Positions 9,149-20,021 of a DNA stretch of 64,000 nucleotides are shown here, in pieces; positions within the stretch are counted from its first letter, which is position 1, and the number at the start of each line of letters is the position of its first letter. This DNA is from Bacteroidota bacterium (GTDB lineage Bacteria; Bacteroidota; Bacteroidia; UKL13-3): the NCBI GenBank assembly GCA_040388375.1, contig JAZKBU010000001.1:1-64000 (forward strand), read 5' to 3'. The position numbers and the translations under genes were made by a program. The notes beneath the pieces were generated by a model. That model did no database searches and had not been told where the DNA came from. It saw nothing but the letters and a program-made list of their open reading frames with translations.

Positions 9149-12100
9149 TTAATTTAATATTACTAATTTCTGGTATGCCTCTTCTGTTTTACCTTGGGCT
9201 TTTACCTTAACTTTATAAATATATACTCCTTTTCCAATCGGGTCGCCAAAATCATCGCGACCATCCCAGCTTATATCGCTAAAATGACTTGTTGCCGCTA
9301 TTATATCTCTTTGCATTGATTTAATTAACTTACCTGAAACGGTAAATATCTGAATCAGAACCTGCATATCTTGCCCGGCTTTGTTATGGTCAAAATGGAA
9401 AGCTGTATTAGTTGTAAATGGGTTCGGATAATTTAAAACATTAGCCAAAGCCAGTTTATTATCGCTGGCTACTACAAATTCAATTTCTGCCTCTCCTACA
9501 TTATTAAAAATATCGTACGCCTGAAACTTTATTTTATTTTGGCCAATAGGTAAGTTTTTATAGCTATAATTTACTACACCATTTTGGTAAGTATTTAATT
9601 CTGCTCTATAAAAATCGTTCATAATAATGGTATTAGAATTATCCTTATTCATAATAGCATTTAAATCTCTGCCTACACCCCTGCTGGTTGTATTTATTCC
9701 ATTCTCATCATAAATTTTAGCAATAAACAATGCATTTTGTGGTACAGTTCCACCATTCACAAATTTCTCATCGTTCATGTAAAGTTGTATTTTAGGACCT
9801 ACATTATCGCTCCAGGCAGTATCATAGGTACCACCTATTAATACTTTTCCTTCATAGCCGCTGGCATCTGTTGTATCATTATTAGCATAATAACTTATTT
9901 TTCCAAAACCATATTGATACGAAATATCTTTTGGTACAATGAAGCTAAATGTAAATTTACCATTGCTTACTGTTGCCGCTCCTTTGTATATAATATTGTT
10001 TTGTAAATTAAATAACTTAACCGATTTATCAGGGTCGTTATCTATAATAGGGTAAGTAGATTCTTTATCGAAAACTGTAGGATAAACAACTCCGTTAAAT
10101 GAACTCATTAAATTGTTATTTTGATCCAAAACCTGGCCTGTAATAGTAACTTTACTCAATGCTTTTACGGTATCAGTAAATGTTTCAATTAATTTACCAT
10201 TTACCGTATTGGTTTTTACCACATATTTAGGCAATGCCAATTGTAACATGGGGTCGCCCAACAGGGTAAAGTTTCTAGTATTATAAAAATTGGCAAAGTT
10301 ATTTTTAGTCTGCATCATTAAATCGCCAAAAGTTTTAGGATTTAAAATAGCATTAGAGTCCAAGCCAATTTTTGAATTAAACACAGCATTTAATCCGTCA
10401 TTAGCACCCCAGCCGGCATACACCAACCTAACAGTAGTGAACAATGAAATAGGCCCGCCATTTGGATTAACCAAAGCCAACTCCCCAGCTGCTAATCTTA
10501 GTGGGTCATCAAATCTGCTAAACTCGCAAGTAGCTGTCATTAACAAAGGCATATTTTCTTTTACATTCCAACTGTTTATTTCATCAACTGATAATATGCG
10601 CCTAGCACTCCAACCCACTTCGCCTCCGTGCCCCACATAATTTAAAACCAAACTACCTTTGTTAACAGCATTGGTTATAGCCGTATTTACTTGCGGAAAT
10701 CTTTTACCTCCGGCAGTACGTGTTGGCTCAAACGAGTTGGTATATATTTTTTCTATATTAAATTTCTTAATTGGTTTTATATAGGTAGTCGAAAGGGTTT
10801 CGCACACCGTTAAAAAATTAATTAAATTGTTATCGTCAAATTCATCATCCGCAACAAACGTTAACCTATTTCTCCAGTCGCCAAAACTACTTTTAGTCTG
10901 GTAATAAATTACTTTATCAACCACGGCTTTTGCCTGGTCTGTTTCCTGTACCGGCATCCTTCCTATGCCAATATCCAACAAATCGCCCGCTCCCGGATTA
11001 ATTAAAAAATTGCCTTCATTATCGTCTAAACATACAAAATAATCATCCGTACAATAAGCACCAGGGTCAGTACTATTAAACTCTTCGTAAGTTGGAATAT
11101 AATTGGTGTTTACGTAACCTGTTTTAGTTTTAGCCCAATTGTTTTTATAATCATAGCTGGCTCTTCCAAATAAAGTCACATATTTTAGTCTTTCGCTCTC
11201 TGCCGTATACTTTTTATAAAACATGCGTAACATATCTCTAATGGCTGTAATATCCTGCGCACCACTTCCAAACTCAGTATATATATCGGCTACATTAATA
11301 ACATGAATTTTGAACCCATTTTTTTGTGTATGGTAATCAGCTAAACGCTGTGCTTCGTTCATAAATTTTTCATGGGTAATAATTACTCCTTGTGCCGCAC
11401 TTAATCCGTGTATGTTTTGGTTACGTACTTTGCCTATATATGCAGGCTGTACATAATTACCTCCATCAAAAGCAATAAACTTTCTTAAACTATCAGCCTC
11501 CGCACTAAAACTAAACTCCAGATTATTTACATCGAAATTACCCTGTATAGCAAAAACCTGCGTTGGGTTACTTACATCCCAAATGGTTAAATTACGTGAT
11601 GAGTTAATTTTATAAAGCGCTACTGCATTAGGTGCAATAGCATTCTTATCAGTAAAAACAACCTGTTTACCTGTATTTTTCAGATTAGCTCTTGCATTGA
11701 CTGTGTAGTAATCAAGCCAACCTGTTGCACCTTGTGCTACAGAACCGTTGTAAGTATAATTAATATCTAACCTGCCTGAAGTAGTTTTAAAAGTAGCTTG
11801 CTTACTGCTTAAATCAGCATATACGCCATCGTAACGTAAAGGAATACCGGCACATGATTGCGATAATATAAACTGATTATTAATTTGAACATCGAAGGTT
11901 TGGCCTTGCGATGACCTGCCGGCTACTGATGAAGTAAAGGTAATAGCGGTTGAGGTATCAATATCATTTATAATATTGGTAAAGCTTCGTACTGGTTCTT
12001 TGTTAAACTCTTCGCCATACCAGTTTCTTCCTGTTTTTACAAAATTAACCAGGTCTTCTTCGTGGTGTTGGTTTACATCGTAAGTGGTAGTGGTATAACT

Positions 12101-13018
12101 AGGATTTAATGCGGAAGGAATACTGGTAATACGTTTTCCCACACCATTGGCAATTGTTAAATAAAAATAAGTTGTATCGCAATACAGGTTTGGCTTTGCA
12201 ATAAATGCACCTGTGTTTTTATTAAATGACCAAACATCCTTTTGGTCTTGCCCATAAAACAAAATAAAATCTCCTTGGTTAAATTTACCGTCCGATTCAC
12301 CTTGTACCAAAATAGCGTTCTCCTGCAAATCATCATACCTGAATACTGAATTTTGCTCAGGTAACATGCCTGCACCGTTGCCATAAATTTTTATATTTCT
12401 TGGATCAATACCATCTACGTTAATACCCATACTTTTTAAAAAAGTATAATCTATACGGTGCACAGCATTATTCATGGTAGCTATTCTGTACCAATTTCCT
12501 TGTGCTAAAACAGAATTAGCAGCAAAGCCTGCTTTGCCAAAAGCTTTAGGCAATTCCATTTCATCGTTCGTTTCTACCTCAATGGTAAATGAAACAATTT
12601 TTTGTAAAGTATTACCTGCTTTTATATACGGAAGTACTTTTACAAATAAGTAGGCTTGCCCTCGCTCAAAACCGATAGAAAATTCCGCTTTAACTTCCGT
12701 AATTTTAATGTCATCTAAATGATTATTATGAATAATTTCATTTTCTAAACTCAAAACTGTTATCTTTGAGTTAATAATTTTAGTACCGCATTTTCCTATT
12801 CTATCGGCATAAATTGGAACTAGATTTTGACCTCTTTCGTAGACAGCACCAAGGAATTTAGTTTGTGTTTGCCCCTCAATATTAGTTCTGGGGCTTACCC
12901 ATTCGAGATTTATATTTTTTTTAATTTTTATGGCAAAAGCCTGAATACCAAAAATAAAAACCGCTGCTAACGATAGTAGTACTGTTTTTTTTTTAATTTG
13001 ATAGAATAAAAATTGCAT
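9149..13018 (-). CDS. porU: Type IX secretion system sortase PorU (gingipain-family C25)
   Basis: 1289 residues from the ATG at 13018; the frame extends to a TTG at 13078, but the signal peptide (VLLSLAAVFIFGIQAFA) fits the ATG. PorU removes the C-terminal sorting domain of T9SS cargo at the cell surface and links the cargo to A-LPS. The C25 peptidase domain occupies the middle, with catalytic His in NYVGHGGEVGW and Cys in LMTATCEFSRF. The C-terminus (NYPNPFTTNT, WDGRDDFG, GVYIYKVKV, YQKLVIL) is itself a T9SS-type sorting domain, as in known PorU. It is divergent from two porP/sprF genes, and this neighbourhood is common in Bacteroidota. Confidence 0.93.
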   Translation of the reverse strand: MQFLFYQIKKKTVLLSLAAVFIFGIQAFAIKIKKNINLEWVSPRTNIEGQTQTKFLGAVYERGQNLVPIYADRIGKCGTKIINSKITVLSLENEIIHNNHLDDIKITEVKAEFSIGFERGQAYLFVKVLPYIKAGNTLQKIVSFTIEVETNDEMELPKAFGKAGFAANSVLAQGNWYRIATMNNAVHRIDYTFLKSMGINVDGIDPRNIKIYGNGAGMLPEQNSVFRYDDLQENAILVQGESDGKFNQGDFILFYGQDQKDVWSFNKNTGAFIAKPNLYCDTTYFYLTIANGVGKRITSIPSALNPSYTTTTYDVNQHHEEDLVNFVKTGRNWYGEEFNKEPVRSFTNIINDIDTSTAITFTSSVAGRSSQGQTFDVQINNQFILSQSCAGIPLRYDGVYADLSSKQATFKTTSGRLDINYTYNGSVAQGATGWLDYYTVNARANLKNTGKQVVFTDKNAIAPNAVALYKINSSRNLTIWDVSNPTQVFAIQGNFDVNNLEFSFSAEADSLRKFIAFDGGNYVQPAYIGKVRNQNIHGLSAAQGVIITHEKFMNEAQRLADYHTQKNGFKIHVINVADIYTEFGSGAQDITAIRDMLRMFYKKYTAESERLKYVTLFGRASYDYKNNWAKTKTGYVNTNYIPTYEEFNSTDPGAYCTDDYFVCLDDNEGNFLINPGAGDLLDIGIGRMPVQETDQAKAVVDKVIYYQTKSSFGDWRNRLTFVADDEFDDNNLINFLTVCETLSTTYIKPIKKFNIEKIYTNSFEPTRTAGGKRFPQVNTAITNAVNKGSLVLNYVGHGGEVGWSARRILSVDEINSWNVKENMPLLMTATCEFSRFDDPLRLAAGELALVNPNGGPISLFTTVRLVYAGWGANDGLNAVFNSKIGLDSNAILNPKTFGDLMMQTKNNFANFYNTRNFTLLGDPMLQLALPKYVVKTNTVNGKLIETFTDTVKALSKVTITGQVLDQNNNLMSSFNGVVYPTVFDKESTYPIIDNDPDKSVKLFNLQNNIIYKGAATVSNGKFTFSFIVPKDISYQYGFGKISYYANNDTTDASGYEGKVLIGGTYDTAWSDNVGPKIQLYMNDEKFVNGGTVPQNALFIAKIYDENGINTTSRGVGRDLNAIMNKDNSNTIIMNDFYRAELNTYQNGVVNYSYKNLPIGQNKIKFQAYDIFNNVGEAEIEFVVASDNKLALANVLNYPNPFTTNTAFHFDHNKAGQDMQVLIQIFTVSGKLIKSMQRDIIAATSHFSDISWDGRDDFGDPIGKGVYIYKVKVKAQGKTEEAYQKLVILN

Positions 13019-13154
13019 ATAAAATGTGAAATTAATTATACTTGAAAACTTGTAATTGTAAAAAGTAAGGAACGACAAACATACTAAAAAAGTATTTCAA
13101 GCATTAAATAATTAATAATTTAACTTAATAATTACCGAGGGTAAAATTAAAAAA

Positions 13155-14162
13155 ATGACCATAAAAAAAACTGTATTGAACAGATTACTTACATTTTTAA
13201 TACTAACCATATTAGGTGTAAGAGCATTTGCTCAAGATCCACAGTTTTCACAATTTTATGCCAGCCCAATGTATACAAATCCTGCCTTTGCAGGTTCCAG
13301 CAATGTAGGTCGACTTGTTTTAAATACCCGTAACCAATGGCCATCTATTACCGGAGCTTTTAGAACCGTAAACGCCAGTTACGATGAACATTTTGATGCG
13401 ATAAATGGTGGTTTTGGAATACAAGCCCACTATGACGAACAAGGAACAGGAACTTTAAGAACTGTTGGTGCCAATATTACTTATGCCTACCAAATACCAA
13501 TTACTAGGAGTTTTACATTGAGTCTGGCTTTGCAGGCCGGTTTTATGCAAAAAACGGTTGATTTTACTAAATTTTTATGGTTTGACCAATTGGGTATAAA
13601 CGGATATAAAGGGTCAACTGCTGAGCAACTGCCAAATGAAGGAACCGCCAATGTAGGGCCTAATTTTGCCGCAGGACTTTTGGGCTATTCAAAAAACTTT
13701 TATTTTGGATTTGCTTCCCACAATATAACTGAACCCAGCCAAAGTTTTACGCCAAGCATTAATGCACCTATTTACAGACGTTATACCGGCCACTTGGGTT
13801 ATGTATATGCCATGCGCGAAAGTATTAACAAAAAGAAATCGTCCTACTTATATCCAAATGTAATTTACATGCAGCAAGGGTTTGCTCAAAACCAATATAG
13901 CCAGTTAAATATAGGTTTGTATGCGAGTAAAGGCAGTGTTGTGGGTGGTGTTTACTTACGCCAAACGAGTGTTAATACGGATGCATTAATCTTTATTTTT
14001 GGTATAAGAACCGAAAAAGTAAAAATTGGTTTCTCTTATGATGGTACCGTTTCAACGGCAAGAGCAGGTGCTACCAATTCTTATGAAGTTTCTTTAGCAT
14101 TTGAGTTACGTAAAAATGTAAGAAGAAAAAATCCTAGACCAATGCATTGTCCGGATTTTTAA
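13155..14162 (+). CDS. PorP/SprF family type IX secretion outer-membrane protein (copy 1)
   Basis: 335 residues. A signal peptide ends at VRAFAQ, followed directly by the family signature DPQFSQFYASPMYTNPAFAG. The rest is an alternating beta pattern of an outer-membrane barrel (LSLALQAGFMQ, NFAAGLLGYS, VSLAFELR). PorP/SprF proteins anchor or help export T9SS substrates such as SprB-like adhesins. It is 12 nt upstream of a homologous gene on the same strand and divergent from porU. Confidence 0.92.
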   Translation: MTIKKTVLNRLLTFLILTILGVRAFAQDPQFSQFYASPMYTNPAFAGSSNVGRLVLNTRNQWPSITGAFRTVNASYDEHFDAINGGFGIQAHYDEQGTGTLRTVGANITYAYQIPITRSFTLSLALQAGFMQKTVDFTKFLWFDQLGINGYKGSTAEQLPNEGTANVGPNFAAGLLGYSKNFYFGFASHNITEPSQSFTPSINAPIYRRYTGHLGYVYAMRESINKKKSSYLYPNVIYMQQGFAQNQYSQLNIGLYASKGSVVGGVYLRQTSVNTDALIFIFGIRTEKVKIGFSYDGTVSTARAGATNSYEVSLAFELRKNVRRKNPRPMHCPDF

Positions 14163-14174
14163 TAAATTTGCTAC

Positions 14175-15176
14175 ATGGCTTTTTCGCTACCTAAAATTTT
14201 CATTACTTTTTGTTTTTCAATGCTTTTAGTTTCATTAAAAGCGCAGGATCCTCAATTAAGTCAATTTTACGCTTCGCCCATTTACACCAATCCCGCCTTT
14301 GCAGGTGCAGCTAAAAAATTACGCATTACATCCAATGCGCGTAACCAATATACCGGTTTAAGCAAAACATACAGAACAGTTGTTGCTTCGCTTGATGCTT
14401 ATATGCCCAATATGAAAAGTGGTATAGGGCTTTTGGCTTCTGGCGACCAAGCAGGCGATGGTTTTTTAACTACTGTAACTCTAGGTGCTACTTATGCTTA
14501 TAATTTAGCTATTAGCGGTAGTTGGAGTGCTAATTTTGGTATAATGGGCGAAATAAGACAACGCTCTTATGATTTTAACAAATTTGTTTTTGGCGACCAG
14601 TTAGACCCCGTTTTGGGTAATGTCAAATTATCATCAGAAAACCCGGGACAAGAAAAAATTGTTTACCCTAACTTTGGTGCAGGTGTTTTGTTATACAACG
14701 AATATTTTTACGGAGGCTTTGCTGTTCATAATTTATTAGAACCAAATCAATCATTTTTTTTAACCAATTCCGATAATACTGCTCTTTTATTGCCAAGGCG
14801 TTATACTGCACACACAGGAGCCAACATTGTATTAAAAAAAGCGCGTTACGAAGAAAACAGGGTTATTCTTTCTCCCAATATTTTATTCATGAATCAGCGA
14901 GAGTATTACCAGGTTAACTTAGGTACTTATTTAAGAAAACAATCGCTTACCGTTGGCTTATGGTACAGGCAAACCAGCCGAAATGCAGATGCTATTATTT
15001 TATTGATGGGTTTGCGCTTAAAAGGGTTTAGAATAGGCTACAGCTACGATATAACTGTTTCAAATGCCAGAACAGCCACAGTAGGCAGCCACGAAATATC
15101 AATTGGTATTGACATCAAAACACCTAAAAAAACCAGATCGCGTTACGGTAAACCTTTAAACTGCCCGGATCTTTAG
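14175..15176 (+). CDS. PorP/SprF family type IX secretion outer-membrane protein (copy 2)
   Basis: 333 residues, a diverged tandem paralogue of the preceding gene. A signal peptide ends at LKAQ, then comes DPQLSQFYASPIYTNPAFAG. Both copies end in nearly the same tail (LNCPDL here, MHCPDF in copy 1), which indicates duplication within the locus. The barrel-like beta strands continue to the C-terminus. It is probably cotranscribed with copy 1. Confidence 0.92.
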   Translation: MAFSLPKIFITFCFSMLLVSLKAQDPQLSQFYASPIYTNPAFAGAAKKLRITSNARNQYTGLSKTYRTVVASLDAYMPNMKSGIGLLASGDQAGDGFLTTVTLGATYAYNLAISGSWSANFGIMGEIRQRSYDFNKFVFGDQLDPVLGNVKLSSENPGQEKIVYPNFGAGVLLYNEYFYGGFAVHNLLEPNQSFFLTNSDNTALLLPRRYTAHTGANIVLKKARYEENRVILSPNILFMNQREYYQVNLGTYLRKQSLTVGLWYRQTSRNADAIILLMGLRLKGFRIGYSYDITVSNARTATVGSHEISIGIDIKTPKKTRSRYGKPLNCPDL

Positions 15177-15267
15177 TTTTTACTAAATAAACACCTGCTT
15201 TATTTCAAATTTTTTAAAAAACTTCCGTTTACTGCTTAAAATCAAATTGTATTTTTAAATGAAATGT

Positions 15268-15296
15268 TTGTTTTATGCCAGTAAAAATTATTTTTG
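15268..15296 (+). promoter_or_regulatory. Bacteroidota-type promoter for atpD
   Basis: TTG at 15268-15270, 18 nt spacer, then TATTTTTG at 15289-15296. This matches the Bacteroidota consensus (TTG near -33, TAnnTTTG near -7). It lies 33 nt upstream of the atpD start. Confidence 0.65.
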
Positions 15297-15325
15297 CACC
15301 ACAAAAAAATCGATTTAATCAATAA

Positions 15326-16837
<1,512 letters not shown>

Positions 16838-16866
16838 TTTTAACAGTTTTCGGTTCTTGGTTTTTA

Positions 16867-16904
16867 GTACTTAGTTTCTGTAACTGGTTTTAAAAACTAA
16901 GTAC
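16867..16904 (+). other. Inverted repeat between atpD and atpC
   Basis: GTACTTAGTTT (16867-16877) is exactly complementary to AAACTAAGTAC (16894-16904), with a 16-nt loop. No T-run follows, so it is not a classical terminator. Being inside a two-gene operon, it could stabilise or process the mRNA and tune beta versus epsilon output; that is inference. Confidence 0.5.
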
Positions 16905-16933
16905 CGGGTACTTAAAACGAATAATTAAAATAT

Positions 16934-17167
16934 ATGCAATTAGATATAATTACAGCCGACAAAGTGTTATTTACTGGCGAAGTAGAATCAGTTACTTTAC
17001 CTGGTAGCGATGGAAAATTTCAAGTATTGAAAGACCATGCTCCCATAATAAGCAGTTTGGATAAAGGCAATATAATTATTACAGGTAAAGAATGTGGCAG
17101 ACAAGAGTTTGTTATTTATGGCGGTATTGTAGAAGTGTTGGCTAACAAAATTGTTGTTTTAGCTTAA
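16934..17167 (+). CDS. atpC: F1F0 ATP synthase subunit epsilon (short form)
   Basis: 77 residues, covering only the N-terminal beta-sandwich domain (MQLDIITADKVLFTGEVESV, LPGSDGKFQVLKDHAP, GGIVEVLANKIVVLA). The C-terminal helical hairpin that inhibits ATP hydrolysis in other bacteria is absent. A short epsilon is usual in Bacteroidota, so this is not a truncation artefact. It lies 96 nt after atpD and ends shortly before a strong terminator. Confidence 0.93.
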   Translation: MQLDIITADKVLFTGEVESVTLPGSDGKFQVLKDHAPIISSLDKGNIIITGKECGRQEFVIYGGIVEVLANKIVVLA

Positions 17168-17187
17168 CCATTAAAATATAATTGCTC

Positions 17188-17223
17188 AAAAACCCGATTA
17201 GCTTAAAAGTTAATCGGGTTTTT
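17188..17223. terminator. Bidirectional terminator between atpC and the lipid kinase
   Basis: AAAAACCCGATTA (17188-17200) pairs with TAATCGGGTTTTT (17211-17223) around a 10-nt loop, with T-runs on both strands. It lies just after atpC and touches the stop of the convergent gene. Confidence 0.88.
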
Positions 17224-18077
17224 TATTTCATTTTAAATTGAAAATAATGAGGTAAAGCTTGAATAGTAAATTGTTGGGCTACCATGGCTTCCCCATCTAA
17301 ATGGGCTCTTATTGGTTTATCGGCCTCTATAAAAAACTGTGTAAATGTATTTTGCTTAACAAATACGGGCGCTTTTACAACATGCTTCCCTTTCTCAATA
17401 TATGGCAGATAAAGAAGTCGTTTAACCAAAGAGGCTTTGGTTACAAGCATTAAGTTTAATAATTTATCGGTAATTAAAGCATTAGGCGTTACATAAAAAC
17501 CTCCTCCATACCTTTTGCCATTAGCTGCACTTAACATAAACAATGGACCGTTGTAGCTAAAATTATCTGTTGTTATGGATACTTGGGTTTCTTTATATAC
17601 AAACAACAATGGAATAACGCTGGCCATGTAAGCGAGTTTTCCCTTTAAATATTTTTTTGCATATAAATGATGTGCAACTTCTCCGTCAAAGCCAATACCT
17701 ACGCCATTTAAAAACAACTTTTCATTGCAAGTACCTGCATCAACTGACTGTATTTTTCCAAAAATGGCTAAATCAATCTGTTCAGTTAAAGGGCTGTTTC
17801 CATATAAACAATACGCAAAATCGTTACCTGTTCCGCAGGCGATTAAAGCTATGGGTATGTTAATTTGCTTAAACCAGTTAATGGTATAATTCAAGGTACC
17901 ATCGCCTCCTAAAATAATTAAATCGGTGAATCCATCTAAGTTTTCGGGTAAATCATTTTCAAAAACGATATATAAAAAGGAATGGGTATTTAAAGTGCTT
18001 TTTAGTGCCGACAAAGCAATATATACATGGCCTTTGCCTGATTTAGGATTGATTATAATGGCAAATTTTTTATCCAT
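17223..18077 (-). CDS. Diacylglycerol/lipid kinase family protein
   Basis: 284 residues with the catalytic-domain motifs NPKSGKG (near the N-terminus), ILGGDGTLNYTIN and ACGTGNDFA, followed by the beta-rich C-terminal half (GKRYGGGFYVTPNA, IRAHLDGEAM). Members phosphorylate diacylglycerol or related lipids with ATP (YegS/DgkB type). The exact substrate cannot be read from the sequence. Single gene, convergent with atpC and divergent from rimP. Confidence 0.88.
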   Translation of the reverse strand: MDKKFAIIINPKSGKGHVYIALSALKSTLNTHSFLYIVFENDLPENLDGFTDLIILGGDGTLNYTINWFKQINIPIALIACGTGNDFAYCLYGNSPLTEQIDLAIFGKIQSVDAGTCNEKLFLNGVGIGFDGEVAHHLYAKKYLKGKLAYMASVIPLLFVYKETQVSITTDNFSYNGPLFMLSAANGKRYGGGFYVTPNALITDKLLNLMLVTKASLVKRLLYLPYIEKGKHVVKAPVFVKQNTFTQFFIEADKPIRAHLDGEAMVAQQFTIQALPHYFQFKMK

Positions 18078-18113
18078 AAACTATTACTGTTTTACCTGCA
18101 ACTAACTCTTTAT

Positions 18114-18143
18114 TTGTATTTTTCAAAAATAAACTTACTTTTG
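18114..18143 (+). promoter_or_regulatory. Bacteroidota-type promoter for rimP-nusA
   Basis: TTG at 18114-18116, a 19-nt spacer, and TACTTTTG at 18136-18143. This predicts a start of transcription near 18150, which leaves a leader of about 48 nt containing the hairpin at 18165-18188. Confidence 0.65.
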
Positions 18144-18164
18144 AAGCATATTTAAAAGTAATTG

Positions 18165-18188
18165 AAGAGAGGGCAACAGTCCTCTCTT
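18165..18188 (+). promoter_or_regulatory. Leader hairpin upstream of rimP
   Basis: AAGAGAGG (18165-18172) pairs perfectly with CCTCTCTT (18181-18188) around an 8-nt loop and is followed by a T-rich stretch that runs to the rimP ATG. It lies inside the predicted leader, so it could act as an attenuator or feedback site for the rimP-nusA operon, since NusA affects termination. That function is inference. Confidence 0.55.
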
Positions 18189-18197
18189 TTATTTTAT

Positions 18198-18662
18198 ATG
18201 GACATAATAGAACAAATAAAAACTTGGAGTAATGATTTTTTAGCTGCACATTTATTTGTGGTTGATGTAGAGTGGAAAGTGGGTAGCAAAAAAATTAGTG
18301 TTTTTGTTGATGGTGATAATGGAGTAAGTATTGATGAGTGCAGGTTATTAAGTAAACACCTTTCGGGCCACTTAGATGAAATTGATTACAGTGACGGAGC
18401 TTATATTTTAGAAGTATCATCGCCAGGGGTTGACAAGCCATTGAATTTTTTAAGACAGTACACAAAACATGTAGGTAGAGAGTTTAAGATAATCTTAAAC
18501 CAAAACACTGAATTGTTTGGGCGACTTGAAAAAATTGAAGGAGAAACACTTACCTTGCATTTGAAAGACAACAAGAAAGCTTACATAGCAAAAGAACCTA
18601 TATTTAAGACTATTGAATTTGGCGATATAAAAGAAAGTATTGTTCAAATTAGTTTTAAATAA
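18198..18662 (+). CDS. rimP: Ribosome maturation factor RimP
   Basis: 154 residues from the ATG at 18198. The frame opens upstream at a TTG (18162), but those codons fall in the leader hairpin. RimP acts in late 30S assembly. Recognisable elements are FVVDVEWKVGSKKISVFVDG, DECRLLSKHLS and the signature YILEVSSPGVDKPL, followed by the C-terminal SH3-like domain. nusA follows after 37 nt. Confidence 0.94.
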   Translation: MDIIEQIKTWSNDFLAAHLFVVDVEWKVGSKKISVFVDGDNGVSIDECRLLSKHLSGHLDEIDYSDGAYILEVSSPGVDKPLNFLRQYTKHVGREFKIILNQNTELFGRLEKIEGETLTLHLKDNKKAYIAKEPIFKTIEFGDIKESIVQISFK

Positions 18663-18699
18663 TTTTATAGCAATTAAACAGAAAAAATAAATATACATT

Positions 18700-19938
18700 A
18701 TGCATAGTGCAGGACTTATAGACTCGTTTGGCGAGTTTAAGGAATTTAAAAACATTGACCGTGCCACGTTACAACGTGTGTTGGAAGATGTATTTAGAAC
18801 CATGTTGCGCAAAAAATTTGTTACCGATGATAACTTTGATGTTATTATAAATGACAAAAGTGGTGACTTAGAAATTTGGCAAAACAGAACCATTGTACAC
18901 GATGGTGAAGTGGAAAATCCACGTACACAAATTGCTTACAGCGATGCTATCAAAATTGAACCTGATTTTGAAATTGGCGAGGATGTAACGGAAGAAGTAG
19001 GAATGGCTGTATTCGGAAGAAGAGCTATTTTATCGGCCCGCCAAACATTATTAGGTAAAGTGCTTGAGTTAGAGAAAGACGAATTGTACAAAAAATACAA
19101 AGATAAAGTGGGTGAGATTGTTACCGGTGAAGTTTATCAAATCTGGAAAAAAGAAATAATGGTTCTTGACGAAGAAGGCAATGAATTATTACTTCCTAAA
19201 ACTGAAATGATACCTGCTGACCATTACAAAAAAGGGGAATCAATCAGAGCTATTGTATTAAAAGTAGAAATGCACAATGGCAGCCCTCGTATTATTTTAT
19301 CAAGAACATCGCCTGTATTCTTAGAGCGTTTATTTGAATTGGAAGTACCTGAAATTATTGATGGTTTAATTAATATCAAGAAAATTGTTCGTGAGCCGGG
19401 TAAACGTGCTAAAGTAGCTGTTGAAAGTTACGATGACAGAATTGATCCAGTTGGTGCTTGTGTGGGTATGAAAGGTAGCCGTATTCACGGTATTGTACGC
19501 GAATTACGTAATGAAAATATTGATGTAATAAACTACACCAATAATTTACAATTATTAGTTACACGTGCTTTAAGCCCTGCAAAAATTACCAGCATAAAAG
19601 TAGAAGAAACTGAAAAACGCGTATCTGTATTTTTGAAACCAGACCAGGTAAGTTTAGCTATTGGTAACGGTGGTAATAATATTAAGCTTGCCGGTAAAAT
19701 GGTAGGTTACGAAATAGATGTTTACCGTGATAGTGCTGAAGAAGAAGGTGACGATATTGATTTGGATGAATTTACAGATGAAATTGATACCTGGATTATT
19801 GACGAACTGAAAAACATTGGGCTTGATACTGCTAAAGCGGTATTGGCTATAAGCAATGAAGATTTAGTACGCAGAACAGAATTAGAAGAAGAAACAGTTG
19901 CTGAAGTGAAGAAAATACTTCAAGCTGAATTCGAATAA
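18700..19938 (+). CDS. nusA: Transcription termination/antitermination factor NusA
   Basis: 412 residues. An N-terminal polymerase-binding domain, an S1 domain (GEIVTGEVYQIWKKEIMV), KH1 with DPVGACVGMKGSRIHGIVRE, KH2 with VSLAIGNGGNNIKLAGKM, then an acidic linker and a short helical tail. NusA binds RNA polymerase and modulates pausing and termination. infB, which commonly follows nusA, is absent: a terminator and the convergent uvrC come next. Confidence 0.96.
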   Translation: MHSAGLIDSFGEFKEFKNIDRATLQRVLEDVFRTMLRKKFVTDDNFDVIINDKSGDLEIWQNRTIVHDGEVENPRTQIAYSDAIKIEPDFEIGEDVTEEVGMAVFGRRAILSARQTLLGKVLELEKDELYKKYKDKVGEIVTGEVYQIWKKEIMVLDEEGNELLLPKTEMIPADHYKKGESIRAIVLKVEMHNGSPRIILSRTSPVFLERLFELEVPEIIDGLINIKKIVREPGKRAKVAVESYDDRIDPVGACVGMKGSRIHGIVRELRNENIDVINYTNNLQLLVTRALSPAKITSIKVEETEKRVSVFLKPDQVSLAIGNGGNNIKLAGKMVGYEIDVYRDSAEEEGDDIDLDEFTDEIDTWIIDELKNIGLDTAKAVLAISNEDLVRRTELEEETVAEVKKILQAEFE

Positions 19939-19959
19939 GCTTTTAATCATAGCTAATTA

Positions 19960-19998
19960 AAAGAGCCATTAACTTTTACAGTTAATGGCTCTTTTTTT
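19960..19998. terminator. Terminator between nusA and uvrC
   Basis: AAAGAGCCATTAAC (19960-19973) pairs with GTTAATGGCTCTTT (19981-19994) around a 7-nt loop and is followed by a T-run. It ends the rimP-nusA transcript and, with its A-run on the other side, can also serve uvrC. Confidence 0.9.
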
Positions 19999-20021
19999 AT
20001 TCATTAAGTTAGTCAAGTGTA

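Noticed and set aside
16867-16904. Terminator between atpD and atpC
   Set aside because: The stem is AT-rich and lacks a following T-run; a real terminator lies after atpC.
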